This document shows positions 1 through 52,213 of a DNA stretch of 64,000 nt, piece after piece. Numbering within the stretch: the first letter of the stretch is position 1; every line of letters begins with the position of its first letter. This DNA comes from Enchytraeus crypticus (Eukaryota > Annelida > Clitellata > Enchytraeida > Enchytraeidae). A program made the translations under genes and the position numbers. The stretch spans positions 1-64,000 of the forward strand of contig CAJHZI010000065.1 in NCBI GenBank assembly GCA_905160935.1, given 5' to 3'. The notes beneath the pieces were generated by a model. It was not told the origin of the DNA. It did no database searches and saw only the letters and a list, made by a program, of their open reading frames with translations.

Positions 1-390
1 TGAGTTTGAAGAACTAGTTATCTACAACATAAATCAAACAGTTCATGTACATTCAGTCATTAATAGTGTATTGGTCCACTAATTTGTCATCTTCAGTATT
101 TAACTTTCTTTTTTCTTATCCTTCGACAGATTACTTGATTGATTATTATTTTACTTTGTTTATAACTGACTGATTGATTCATCGATTTAATTTAATCAAT
201 TAATCAATCAATAAGGATTTAACGTCCGGTTCCTCGCCATAAAGCAATGTCAGGGACGTTGATTACCGTTGTATCAATTGATAACTACGATTAATTGATT
301 TGATATTAATTGATAATTAATTGATTTAATATTGATTGATGACTACGATTAATTGATTGATATTGACTGATTTCTGTTATGATGTGACAG

Positions 391-23854
<23,464 letters not shown>

Positions 23855-23996
23855 TATAGCATTGCTCACGTATATATTAATTATTTATGTTAAATTTAAT
23901 GGTTTAATTGACTATTTTATTTATCTATTTTATTTTCATCTATACGTTCTGTATGATTTTCGATGTGGTATGTTTGGTTTATTGATATTAATTTTT

Positions 23997-24002
23997 AATA
24001 AA
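23997..24002 (+). terminator. Polyadenylation signal of Jagged gene
   Basis: AATAAA lies 143 bases after the Jagged stop codon in AT-rich 3'UTR. It is the first canonical signal I see after the stop. Confidence 0.6.
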
Positions 24003-24510
24003 ATATGCCTTTGACTATTATTCGAACATATTTTTCTAATCCCGACCGTAGTTAAACTGGGATTCAAGGGAAGATATTGATGATGATGAATGAATTTTAA
24101 TTTTTGTTATAATTTGCTAAGGAAAAACAGACCGACTGATTGATTGATAGATTGCAAAATGTTTGATTGATTTTAATTGTTAGATTGATTGATTGGTTGA
24201 TTGGTTAATTGATTGATTAAGTGATTGTTTGACTTAGTGAGAGATTTAAATTTAGACAATCAATAGATCAGTTCGGTAATTGAAAACATATTTTGTTGCA
24301 TGTTAACACAGGTTTGTTTATGTGGACAGCTGATCCATATATTTACCTGTAAATGTAATGGGTCTACAGGTAAAATTGCCTAATTATCTCCGATTATATA
24401 ATTTATAAGAGAGACTTATAATTATTAGGTAGAAGAAACCGGGATCTTACAAGCCACTTAGGTAAAAGAATTAGCTTTTAAGGATAGGAGAAATGGAGGA
24501 TGGTAGCAGT

Positions 24511-24638
24511 TGGCTGGAGCCAGTGGCGAAGTCGGTAAGATATACTCGATCGCGGATCAGTAGGTGCGGGTTCAAATCCTGGGCTCGCCCGTCACCGACA
24601 TTGCTTTCGAGTGAGGAAACTGACGTTAACCTTAGCTT
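24511..24638 (+). repeat. tRNA-derived SINE-A
   Basis: Nearly full copy: GGAGCCAGTGGCGAAGTCGG, GGGTTCAAATCC and tail GAGGAAACTGACGTTAACC. Intergenic between Jagged and COX8. Confidence 0.87.
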
Positions 24639-25471
24639 GACCAGCTTATTATTATTACTGGGCCAGATGCGTTCACACTATATGTAACGACATTGTATAT
24701 CAGTAAGCCCATGCATATCGCTATAATACATGCATATCGTTATAATGGGTGTCAGAATTAAACGCTAAGTATTAAGTTATTCTTCAATTGATGTCCGTAT
24801 AGTTGGCAATGTAGTAAATAACATTTCTAAAGAAAGCTTGTATTAGTAAATTTATGAGGAACCAGTACATTTCAATGTCATTCTACGCAATGTTTACGTT
24901 TTCTTGTCCACTGTTTACATTTGGTCTCCCGGATGTTCTATTTATAGCTATTACCGAAAAGATCTATTGATTCACCATGACTGACTCACTGCTGATTTAT
25001 TAATTATGTAGGCCTATATATTGAAGAAATTTCATTATTGAAAGATTAAATAATTTTTACTCTTACAATTATGTACTAATATTCAATTTAAAATGCATGT
25101 GACATGTGTACATAACTGTAAAAATAATTACAATAGATTTAATCGGAAAAACAACTTAATTTTCGTTATTAGAGGCAATCTCGTCTGAGAATTCATTCCA
25201 AATAGTAACAACTCCGAGAAAAACAATTTTTGCGAGTGTATGCTGTTTTGTCTTCTCAAAGAGTCTAGAGTCTAAGAGTCGTCTAGATTTAATAATTATA
25301 GGTTTATTGTTTTTACCTCGATAGTTATACAAATCTGAGTTAAATTAAACCAAATGTTACAATTAACTTTACTAAATAACATATAAAAATTGTTGTTAAA
25401 TAACGTAATTATTAGAATTTGGGAGCGGGATTTAACGCACTCGTTTAGGTCTAAGCTGCGTGTCAATTAAA

Positions 25472-25532
25472 GGAAGTTAAGCTCCATCGAGCCCGGTTAG
25501 TACTTTGTGTGTACCTTAGAAGACCGAGTGTT
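25472..25532 (+). pseudogene. 5S rRNA-like fragment
   Basis: GGAAGTTAAGC, then TCGAGCCCGGTTAGTACTT and, after a small insertion, AGACCG, match the internal promoter region and 3' half of animal 5S rRNA. The 5' half is not recognisable and the spacing is altered, so it is a 5S pseudogene or the head of a 5S-derived SINE rather than a working gene. Confidence 0.65.
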
Positions 25533-26397
25533 GACAGCTTTGAAAGAAAAAATTCCAAGGGTGTTGAAAGGTTATTCTTAAATCCGCGCCGGCTGCAATT
25601 GATGCGCCAACAAATGGCAGCGATTACTAATAGCAATGGAGAATAGGAATGGAGGAAAAACGAAAACTACAAAAACAGCAACCAAGAAAGGAATTAAACA
25701 ATGTAGCACATGCAGTATATGTAATGTGTGTAATTATATACGAACAAAAAAGAATTTTAACGACTTCTATATAGGCCTACTATCTCTCCTAACCCTTCTA
25801 ACTTTCAGTTATCTTGTAGAGGTACTAATTTAATCCAGTAGGCCTATATTTTAGTAGGGTTTCGTAATCATGAAATTCTTACTTTAACGATCTTAAGTGT
25901 TGCTCTAGACATAATACAATTATACTAGTTTAGATTTCTTCGGCTCTTTAATGCCACTGTCGAGGTAAAGACAAATTAGGCTTGAACACATATCAGGTTA
26001 TATTATCCAGATCACACCGTTACACTTAGATTATATGTTGGCTCTATAGACCTAAATAGTGTTTGCCTCTTTGGCCTATTATTCGGATTATACTTATTGG
26101 AGTCTATGAGTTTAAATTTAATTTCTAAATGGACGGAAAGTACTAATCATTAATTTTGCGTCAATCATAATTTTGCACGATGTTTTGATGTACATATAAC
26201 GGTTGTCTCGCTGATTTTTGTGCTTTTTAAAGTATTGAATTGTAAACAAGAAATTTAAAAATCTATAACTTGGCAGCAGTGTTGCAGTGGTAGAAGATCG
26301 AGGAGTAAGATTCAGAAAGGTGACTTTCGAGTGATTTTTCGCAGTAAATTCTAAAAATAAATAATATCTTCTAGACTCTAGAGATTCTCCTGTGAAA

Positions 26398-28434
26398 ATG
26401 TACGGACTCATTCGCCTAGCCACCCGGACCTCTGTCCCAGTCAGGTCCGTTCTCGTCAAGCAGAGTGCTAATGTAGTATCAGGACCCCCAAGAGTGTCCA
26501 TCTCCAAACCGGTGAGGTTCTTTAAAGTCTTAATATAGTTTGATCATTGTAGACCATTTAGAGCTGTTACAGCATTGTGCAGTTTGACAACATCGAGTAC
26601 TATGAAGGTTATGCCAATTTGTAATTAGCAGTAAGCGTCCTGTATAGTGTGTAATTTAAAAGCAATTTTTTAAAGGATAGCAGCCTAATTGCAAGACTGG
26701 ATGCAACCATGAGATAGTAAATAGGTTCTTGCTGATTGCTGTTAACAGTGGCGGATCCGGGGGGGACCCGAGCCCCTCCCTTTAGCCCCGACGATCAAAA
26801 TTTTTAAACTATATTTTCATTGTTTCTATGGCAATTTCTATGTGTTAATATGTTTGTAAGGGCAGTGGTTAGTGGGGGGTGGGGGTAGGAGAGGGAATTC
26901 AGTTCCATAGACTCAAATATGGGAATAGGGGCCCATATTTGGTATACTAGGAGCCCTGTTTAATGAAAGGGGGCCCGAAAATGTTGATCGTTTCTGTAGC
27001 ACTCAATATTTACTTTAACTACTGTATAAGACGAAATTTAAAAAGTGTGTAAGTAAAATATATGAATTACGTCCCGGAACGGTGCAAACAGCCTTGACTG
27101 GGAGGGGCTTAAGTCCCCTCTCTTCTATTGTCAAAATTAGGTCACTTTTGCAATTCGTTCAGCTGAGTTTCTTCAGAGGTAAAAAAATTAAGTTACTTTT
27201 TTCCAAAACAAATGTAGGATTTTAGGCATTTTAGGTTTTCTTCTCACTTTAGTATGGGTATGAGTGGGGGGGGGGTAAGATACGGATATACATTCACTCT
27301 ATGAGCCGAGTGCAGTAGTGAAATTTTTTTAACCCACCCCCACCACAGCATTATTTCTGATAACGTTCCGTCACATGTCCCGAAGAATGCGGAGCGTAAA
27401 CAAAAAATGTGTTCACTCTCAAAAAAAAATCGGGCCCCCCCTTAAAAAATTCCTGGATCCGCACCTGGCTGTTAAGGCCGTTAATACGGTACTTAAAAGC
27501 ATTGATTGCAGTCATTAGCCGATTATACGATAACTGTAGCTCTTGTACTGAGCTATGAACCCTAGTCCTAGCCTTTATTTAATTAGCGGAAAATTGAAAG
27601 TACTACATAATTATTTACTGCATCCTTTAATTTCACTTACGTACTAATGCACTAGAACTACTTAAGTGTATAGGATAAATCACAGTAGTTAATACAACAT
27701 ACTTGCTATTGGAATTTACAGAAGGCTACATTTTGAAAGGGCAATCTTGGCTGCACTTTTACCAAGCCTCACAGCGATTAAAATTGTTTACCTCGAGCTG
27801 ATCTCAATAACTACTACTGTAGATGTTTACTAAGCTTAACAAATTAACTTTTTTACAGTGTGTGCCTCTCAGGTCATTTATTATGGAAAATAATTAAATT
27901 ATAACAGACATATTTGTTGATGTTTTACGAAAGATGATCAGTTGTTTATTCCTATGGAATCGTGTCGTTTCATTAAATCAGCATAAATTCCCTTAGGAAT
28001 ATTGTTTAATCTTGTTTTGCAGTCTATAGTTCCAATAAAATGATTAATTCCTCTCTCTTGGCTATGAGTTATAAGGATATATTCACCTTATAATATAGGT
28101 TTTATATATGTCTCTCATTGGACAAATTGTTCTCACTTGGATATTGTCTATTAATATATTTATTATACAATATATTAAAAAATAATATTACTTGAACGAG
28201 TGTCAGATGATTGACTGATAGATTTTCTGACTTCCCTGACATCATCATTGGATGAGGAAATAGACATTAAGCATATGTTTATAATTTAGTTCTTATTTGT
28301 TTTGTTTGTAACATTCAGCGTTATTATTTTTTTCGCAGGAGAAGTTGGTGAGCGGCATACTGTTGTCTCTGGGCATAGTTCTACCGTCAGCGTACATCCT
28401 CGCCAACGTTCAGAACTACCGCAAGAGGGAATAG
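26398..28434 (+). CDS. COX8: Cytochrome c oxidase subunit 8 (two exons)
   Basis: Exons 26398-26511 and 28339-28434 join in phase 0 across a GT-AG intron to give 69 residues, the length of human COX8A precursor. Exon 1 encodes an Arg/Ser-rich, acid-free presequence (MYGLIRLATRTSVPVRSVLV), as expected for mitochondrial import. Exon 2 encodes EKLVSGILLSLGIVLPSAYI, one membrane helix, then LANVQNYRKRE, matching the COX8 ending (helix, then LSHLETYRRPE in mammals). It is a small inner-membrane accessory subunit of complex IV. The intron contains a hAT-type MITE and a LINE-tail fragment (28232-28275). Poly(A) signal AATAAA at 28650. Confidence 0.9.
26746..27467. mobile_element. hAT-type non-autonomous transposon (MITE)
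   Basis: 722 bp flanked by the exact 8-bp direct repeat GCTGTTAA (26738-26745 and 27468-27475). Ends CAGTGGCGGATCC and, inverted, CAGGTGCGGATCC match at 11 of 13 positions. The 8-bp duplication and CAG(T/G)G-type ends are hallmarks of hAT elements. No transposase ORF inside. Confidence 0.9.
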
Positions 28435-28649
28435 GCACCAGTGGTAGGGTAGACAGCGGGATAGGTCATCGATTGCTGTGTGGAAACTGTTTTCATTGAA
28501 TGGATAAACTGATTTATTAATAATACTGTCAATTAACACTTAACTGGTTTAGAGAAGTAAGTGGAAATCAATTCAGTTAAATATTTCAAGCCAAAGTTCT
28601 GATTGCATAAATCAGACTCTGTGGTATAAATACAAGAACTGTGGAGTTA

Positions 28650-28655
28650 AATAAA
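28650..28655 (+). terminator. Polyadenylation signal of COX8
   Basis: AATAAA followed by further A, 216 bases after the COX8 stop codon. Confidence 0.6.
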
Positions 28656-28721
28656 AAAATGTGATGGTAGAATTTTTTGTTTATAATAACTAGCACAAAA
28701 TAATATACGTATCATACTTCT

Positions 28722-29103
28722 TACAGTTCCCCATGTTGTGCTCTGGTGTGGCTGGACCACTGCAGAATTGGGCAACCGAAAACAATCTGCCGTGTGTACG
28801 TAAGAGGTGACTAAAGGCAGGAGCTGAGGATGGCAAGAGGGGACCCACCTCACCATGAAATATTTTCCCCCAGGATTAAATGCTAATTAATCCATCTAAC
28901 TGAGGAAGGCAACGGAAAACCACCTCAGAAGCCATACTTTTCCCAAGCTATAGGCTACATAAGGTATGGATAAGGCGTAGACTTTGTGAAGGGATTAACT
29001 TTTTGATCTAAGGGGTGTTCTTTTGGAGCGTGAAAGCAGACTTTGAGTATGAATATGTACCTTGAACCTGCCACTTGGCGGTGCACTGAAGAAGAGACCT
29101 CTT
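28722..29103 (+). repeat. Dispersed repeat family D (longest copy)
   Basis: Starts CCCCATGTTGTGCTCTGGTG and ends near GGCGGTGCACTGAAGAAGAG. No tRNA head or ORF seen. Confidence 0.8.
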
Positions 29104-30814
29104 ACAGTGAGCTGAGCTGTTATGTTGTTGTTATGTAGTTCAGCAGCGAATCAATAGGTGTAGAGTTCAAATTTACTCCCTGTCTCAAACATGATATAGA
29201 GCAAGAAACTAACTTTAAACTTAAAATTAAGATTTTGATATCGTGACATGGAGTAACAATCGTGTGAACTGCAGTGCAATCTTGTATCCATATTAACGTG
29301 AAGCACTATGAGAACAAGTCAGTCCTTTGAGCAAAAGAATATGCGGCCAATTCAGAATTTACCCTTTTACGATGCTAAGCAGGAGGAGTTCCGCTTCAGT
29401 CAAACAACGAAAGCTGTGATGCTAGTAAACTAATTTACAATTTTTCTCATGTCTAAGAGATGTTCAAAACTTCCCCTTTTTTGCTTTTTATGAAATTAGG
29501 TGTGTACTTTACACGTACATTGCAGACCAGAAAATCTTAAATTTTGCTTCCTCTCTTGTCCATGACATTCTTAATGCCTGGATATAATTTCTTAGTATGA
29601 ACAGTATGGACACTATTGAAATAAAGCATATAGCATCAGTTTCTTATTCACGACTCACTGGAGATGCTATAGTCAAACTGCAGGCTTAGACTACACATGA
29701 GGCTAAATATCAATCAATCAAGTCTATTGTCAGCTGTCAGATGTTATTTGACAGATTTAATTTCTTATTTTTATGTTACAAATTATAAATTTGTCTAATT
29801 TTAACTATTAGATTGCAATCAGGACGACCAATGGTATAACATATCGCTGACGAACGATCAGTATGCATTTATTATTATAATTATTACACATTTCTCAAAT
29901 AGACAAGTTAACGATTCACTTTAAAGTGTTTGAATTGACATATAGAATTACCGTCACACATACAGTATAAAATGAGAGACCAGTACAAAAGTATAAATAT
30001 TAAATAGAGTTCAGGAAGTAAAAGCTAAGACAACATTAAAAACATGACATAATATGAAACACATTGCATAGAGATTGCAGAAAAATATATAGTGAATACT
30101 TTAAAAATAAACTACTGCGAAGTAACTTATAATCAGTCTCTTACTTCAAAGACAATGTTGACTTACCATCAGTTTAAGATTCTAATAAATTGAAGACAAT
30201 CAATGAAGGCATACAGAGATAGAATCTATAAAATTAGAAACTGAGGTCTGAAATGACTTATACATAATGAAAACAGCCTCAATTCTTAATTCTACTTTTA
30301 TACAATTGTTTGTACTGTCATTGACAACATCTAGTAATATGAAAAAGTTACACAACAATATAAAACTGCATAGAACAAAGCATGTAGCAATTACACACTC
30401 GTCGACCTATAAAAATAGAATAGTACAACAGAGATTTCTGTTTATGCACAATGTTTATATGCATTTTTCATTTTCTCACACTGTGTCTTTGCCACTGATG
30501 TATCGACTAACTGTAAACCGTACATGTTGGTACGTGACACAGGAAGTCAAAGGGAAACGACTTAAGAAGCCATATATTTCTCAGGTTATAAGATATATTA
30601 AGATGTAAGACAACCTGTTGTGAAGAGATTAACTTGCTGATATATGAAGTGCTCATTATGGAGTGTGACAGTAGACAGCGAATAGGAATATGTACCTAGA
30701 ACATGCTACTTGGCACAATATCAGATAGATATATCTATGTATTCATCTTAGACAATGATTAAGTCAGTTCAAATAAATCTCCACTCTAGCGTCCAGACAG
30801 ACTTGCCGGCAAAG

Positions 30815-31312
30815 GATGAGATGAGATGGATGGATGAGATGGATGGATGAGATGGATGGATGAGATGGGTGAGATGAGATGGATGGATGAGATGGGTGAG
30901 ATGAGATGGATGGATGAGATGGGTGAGATGAGATGGATGGATGAGATGGGTGAGATGAGATGGGATGGATGAGATGGAAATGGGATGGATGAGATGGGAT
31001 GGATGGATGAGATGGGATGGATGAGATGGATGGATGAGATGGAGATGGGATGGATGAGATGGATGGATTAAGATGGATGGATGAGATGAGATGGATGAGA
31101 TGAGATGGATGAGATGGATGGATGAGATGGATGGATGAGATGGGATGGATGAGATGGGATGGATGAGATGGGATGGATGAGATGGGATGGATAAGATGGA
31201 TGGATGAGATGGAGATGGGATGAGATGGAGATGGGATGCATGAGATGGACGGATGAGATGGGATGGATGAGATGGGACGGATGAGATGGGACGGATGAGA
31301 TGGGATGTGACA
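30815..31312 (+). repeat. (GATGGATGAGATG)-type minisatellite
   Basis: About 500 bases of mixed GATGG and GATGAGATGG units. It directly abuts the tail of the reverse repeat-D copy at 31325. Two long minus-strand ORFs of HPSHPS peptides are artefacts of this array. Confidence 0.9.
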
Positions 31313-31804
31313 GTGTACTGAGCAGAGATCAGTCGCTCTCCAGTTTTCTGCCAAATGGCAGGTCCAAGGTACATATTCATACTCAAAGTTTTCTTATCAC
31401 GCTCCATAAACAGCACTCCATAGATCAACAGGTTAAACCTTTCACAAAAGGCTATGCCTCTTCCATACCTTAGGTAGCCTATAGCTTGGGATAAATATCG
31501 CTTCTGAGGTGGTTTCCCGTTGACTGTCTCAGATTCAACTTTGTCGCCTCTTAGGGCACGCACTGTTAACGGTTGGTCTGTTCTTCAGAGTCCCGGATAC
31601 AAGACGGGAAAAACACATAGATCAATATCATAAATTTCACTTCTATTGTCCTACACCAAACTTTAAGCTGACAAGAATCAGGACCAGCATAAAATTATTA
31701 ATATAATAAGTCATTGCCCTGTAAATACTAATAACAAACAGACAAAACGACTAAATAATAACATCCACATAGAAATACACATAAAACATCAACAGTACTG
31801 CTCT

Positions 31805-31932
31805 ATGGCTGGAGCCGGTGGCGATGACGGTAAGATATTCGACTGCGGATCAGTATGTGCGGGGTTCAAATCCAGGGCTCGCCTGACATTCACATCACTT
31901 TCGAGTGAGGAAACTGACGTTAACCTTAGCTT
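31805..31932 (+). repeat. tRNA-derived SINE-A
   Basis: GGAGCCGGTGGCGATGACGG head, GGGTTCAAATCC and GAGGAAACTGACGTTAACC tail. It lies about 60 bases beyond the MARK stop codon, so probably in or at the edge of the MARK 3'UTR, antisense to that gene. Confidence 0.87.
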
Positions 31933-31989
31933 ATTTTTAGCTTTACTTTAACTTTTTAACATTAACTTTACCAGCTTTTATCCACAAGC

Positions 31990-48034
<16,045 letters not shown>

Positions 48035-48035
<1 letters not shown>

Positions 48036-48245
48036 GGTCGTTCACCAGGGTCGTCCACCAGGGTTGTCCACCAGGGTCGTCCACCAGGGTCGTCCACCAG
48101 GGTCGCTCACTAAGGTCGTCCACCAGGGTCGTTCAGCAGGGTCGTACACCAGGGTCGTTCACCAGGGTCGTCCACCAGGGTCGCTCACTAAGATCGTCCA
48201 CCAGGGTCGTTCACCAGGGTCGTCCACCAGGGTCGTAAAAGGTTC
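48035..48245. repeat. 13-bp minisatellite abutting the MARK start codon
   Basis: About 15 units of CAGGGTCGTCCAC with variants. Nothing else lies between the array and the initiator ATG, so the 5'UTR probably contains it. Confidence 0.9.
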
Positions 48246-48403
48246 AGGGTATTAGAAAGACGGTTGACGGAATATTAGTGTCAAAGATACATCGGGCGCT
48301 GAAATCAATCAATCAATCAATTAGTCAATCGGTCAGTCAATCAATCAATAAAATAACCAGTAAATCAAATATTCAAAGAAACAATATATAGATCAATTAA
48401 TAG

Positions 48404-48790
48404 TTACAATTTTACAAATCTGATATATTCCTTCTTTAAGGTCCATGTTTCACATCCATATAATAGCGTGGTCCAAACCAAAGTTTTCACTATCTTTATC
48501 TTTGTGTCGTTCTTTAGGCTTTTTGTTAAAAGTTCTTTTCTATTACCAAAGGCCGCTTTTGCTTGTGCAATCCTACTGCATATTTCTGTCTCACATTTCC
48601 CATCATCGGTTATGGTATGACCCAAATATTTGAAACTCCTTACCTGTTCCAATTTCGTACCATCTATTGTGATACTAACTTCACCTTTAATATTGGACAC
48701 TCTCATAACTTTTTGTCAATTTTTGTCATGTCATATTTCAATGCCGCATTATTCAGACTATTCATTATCATCTGCAGTTAGTTTTTGTTA
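48404..48790 (-). pseudogene. LINE reverse transcriptase C-terminal fragment
   Basis: Minus strand: NNAALKYDMTKIDKK, a frame break, then MRVSNIKGEVSITIDG, VRSFKYLGHTITDDGKCETE, RKELLTKSL and KTLVWTTLLYGCETWTLKKE. This is the conserved thumb/connection region after the RT domain of LINE proteins (FKYLGS.IT.DG, LLYG.E.W). It is truncated at both ends. Confidence 0.9.
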
Positions 48791-49494
48791 ATAATAATAG
48801 TAATAAAAATTGTAGTAATAATAGTAGTAGTAGAAGTGAAAATAATAATAAGAAGAAGAAGAAGAAGAAGACGAGAAAGAAGAAAAAGAAGAAGAAGAAC
48901 AGAGTCAGCCTTGACCTCTCAAAATGGATAACGACACCAAGGCTGACATGCAGGGCTAACAACAACAACAGTACAACGTTGCTGATGTAATATGGATGAA
49001 TCAGAGGATCCTAGGCTATCAGTAATCAGAGGAGCCTAGGCTATCAGTAAGTATAATTAGGCTGTGATGATTGGCTCAGTGTGTTCATGTAGAAATCCAG
49101 AGATCCGCAAACACATCACTAGCTCTAAAGTGTCTGTCTGTCGCTGTGTGTGTACGTGTGTGTGTATGTGTGTGTGAGTGTGTGTGCATGTGTGTACCTC
49201 TATCCGACACTGTATCTGTGTGCGTTTCGATTTTTCTCAAAGCATTAATATCGCTATAATAGTAATACAGCAGTATTGGATTTCTTTAATGCGATTAGTA
49301 ATAACTAACTTCGAAAACACACACACACAAATTCACACATACACACACACACACGCACACACACACATATATCATCTGTACCAACTCTCTCCAGAACTTC
49401 CTCATTTGTGGCCTTTTATGTCCAGCTAATCCTCTCCATTATTTCATATTCTCATTTCCAACGCCTGTAGTTTTCTGATATCTTCCTTAACTAA

Positions 49495-49605
<111 letters not shown>

Positions 49606-49859
49606 TTATGTTTTCAGAATTATTGACATTGTTTATATATTCTAATAATACATGAAAATTTAAAGAATAATAAAACAACGACAACACGTGAAAGTCAAAG
49701 CTGCGCCCATTATCAGAGATACGACAGACAAATTGCTTGTAGAGCTGTTTGTAAAACACTACAAACACTATACAAACACTATACTACACTATCGACTATG
49801 GGCAAAGCTATATAATGCACTGCTTGTTATTACTGCTTGTTATACTAATTAGACAGTCT

Positions 49860-50068
49860 AGAGATAATTGGTTGTACTGCAGTCCGATTGGTTGTATAGC
49901 AGTCTGATTGGTTGTATAGCAGTCTGGTTGGTTGTATATCAGTCTGATTGGTAGTATATCAGTTTGATTGGTTGTATATTAATCTGATTGGTTGTACAGC
50001 AGTCTGATTCGTTGTAAAGCAGTCTGATTCGTTGTAAAGCAGTCTGATTGGTTGTATAGCAGTCTGGA
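49860..50068 (+). repeat. 19-bp minisatellite carrying ATTGG boxes
   Basis: About ten units of GATTGGTTGTATAGCAGTCT. Most contain ATTGG, the reverse of CCAAT. Confidence 0.9.
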
Positions 50069-50217
50069 TATTAAATTGTAATTATCGACGTAATTTGCAC
50101 ATACACTCAAATAAACTTAAGAACGGGTCTTTATTACGAGTTTCAATGCTGTAACCTTTCGTTAATTTTAATAAAGTTTTTATTTTTCTCCACACAAATA
50201 CTCAGAGACTTGCCAAA

Positions 50218-50482
50218 CGGTAGCATGAAACAGCCGATCCGCAGAACAGCTGATCAGTGGAACAGCTGATCCGTGGAATAGTTGATCCGTGGAACAGCTG
50301 ATCCATGGAACAGCTGATCAGTGGAATAGTTGATCCGTGGAACAGCTGATCCATGGAACAACTGATCCGTGGAACAGCTGATCCGTGGAACAGCCGATCC
50401 GTGGAACAGCCGATCCGTGGAACAGCCGATCCGTGGGACAACTGATCCGTGGAGCAGCTGATCCGTGGAACAGCTGATCATA
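50218..50482 (+). repeat. 16-bp minisatellite
   Basis: Units of GATCCGTGGAACAGCT; each unit holds CAGCTG or a close variant across the junction. Confidence 0.9.
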
Positions 50483-51514
50483 AAGTAGAAATAACGTAAG
50501 ATAGAATGCCCAAAAATTCTACATGGCATAGAGACACATAGATAAAGAAAGCTCAAAATCTCCTACAGAGCATAGAGATACAGATATATAGAATGCTCAA
50601 CAATCCTATAAACAAAAAATCCTATAAACCATAAAGATACAGAAATTTAGTATGCTAAACAATCATACAGAGCATAGAGATACTCTGATACAGATATGTA
50701 GAATGCTCAACAATCCTACAGAGCATAGAGATAAGAGGAGATAGAATGCCCAGCAGGAGATATCGTGAGTCAGAGATAGCCACCTGGTAGTGACTAGTAA
50801 CCTGCCTGGATACTCAGTTAATAATCCATCACTCTCGACCTCTCTGTACTCAACTGTTAGAGTTAAATGAGATTTAGTATGTGAATCAAGTTAAAAGCAC
50901 AACGTATTCTATACACACACTGTACACAGTACCTTGCATTACATACGTGATCTATAGGACAAAAGGCACATAATATATAAGTAAATTGTTTTATGTGGAT
51001 TACTTGGTTTTAGATATTTTATTTCTATCGTGTCCTATTCACCTTCCTCTCCTATCTTATCTTGTAAGGTTCGTCATTCAAAATTTTGAAAGTTAAGATA
51101 ATTATGATTCCATTAAGTTTTCCTTGTTTCAAATACAATAATTATAAAACACAATTTCCATAAAGCAACAAGGATACAGAATTTGGACAAAACGCATTAT
51201 AAAGCAGCTTAATGTGAAAATGAGTAAACACAGAAACTTATTTAATTGACAAACAGGATTTTACTACAGTGCAGGTTACATTAGTCTGGTAGAGCTATGA
51301 CACAGGAGTCAACTGACACGGTTTTCTTGGTCACATCTCTGAATATGACTCGTGAAAATGGTTTTAGTTTTAGTCATCAATAGATAAAAGGAAATGGTAA
51401 ACTTTAAACTATAACAATTATCTAAGAGTGGATCCATCAAAGTACCGTCCTAGGAAAGATTATCGTTTTATTTCTTTGTAACAATTTCAGTTAATAAAAA
51501 TGGTCGTGGCTTAA

Positions 51515-52090
51515 ACAATTTCAAAGCCAAAGTATGGCACATCAAAGCCAAAGCCAGGTACATCAAAGCCATAGCCTGGCACACCAAAGCCAAAGCCTTA
51601 ACGTCAAAGCCATAGCCTGGCACACCAAAGCCAAAGCCTTAACGTCAAAGCCAAAGCCAGGTACATCAAAGCCATAGCCTGGCACACCAAAGCCAAAGCC
51701 TTAACGTCAAAGCCAAAGCCAGGTATATCAAAGCCATAGCCTGGCACACCAAAGCCAAAGCCTTAACGTCAAAGCCATAGCCTGGCACACCAAAGCCATA
51801 GCCTGGCACACCAAAGCCATAGCCTGGCACACCAAAGCCATAGCCTGGCACACCAAAGCCAAGGCCTTAACGTCAAAGCCATAGCCTGGCACACCAAAGC
51901 CAAAGCCTTAACGTCAAAGCCAAAGCCAGGTACATCAAAGCCATAGCCTGGTACACCAAAGCCAAAGCCTTAACGTCAAAGCCAAAGCCAGGTACATCAA
52001 AGCCATAACCTGGCACACCAAAGCCAAAGCCTTAACGTCAAAGCCATAGTCTGGCACACCAAAGCCAAAGCCTTAACATCTAAAGTTAAA
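51515..52090 (+). repeat. ~21-bp minisatellite (CAAAGCCATAGCC type)
   Basis: Mixed units CAAAGCCATAGCCTGGCACA and CAAAGCCAAAGCCTTAACGT alternate irregularly over 575 bases. Confidence 0.9.
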
Positions 52091-52154
52091 GTCAAAGCCA
52101 TTCACAGCCAAAGCGACATGTTTACTAACACAATCACGAGCAGAGCATTCTGCG

Positions 52155-52155
52155 C

Positions 52156-52213
<58 letters not shown>

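Larger units (their letters stand above)
24003..26397. other. Jagged-COX8 intergenic region
   Basis: Holds a (GAT)n-tailed repeat at 24035-24090, (TTGA)n at 24135-24230, SINE-A at 24511 and a 5S-like fragment at 25472. I see no conserved coding exon. The last ~100 bases before 26398 are presumably COX8 promoter and 5'UTR, without a clear TATA box. Confidence 0.6.
28656..31804. other. COX8-MARK intergenic region
   Basis: Repeat D at 28722-29103, a diverged D at 30536-30722, the GATGG/GATGA minisatellite at 30815-31310, then a reverse D copy to 31605. The rest (about 29110-30530) is AT-rich and I recognise no gene. Confidence 0.6.

Noticed and set aside
30764..31563. Two long overlapping minus-strand ORFs rich in HPSHPS/ISSIPS
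   Set aside because: They are read-through of the GATGG/GATGA minisatellite, which is open in several frames, and the neighbouring repeat D; no conserved domain or splice support.
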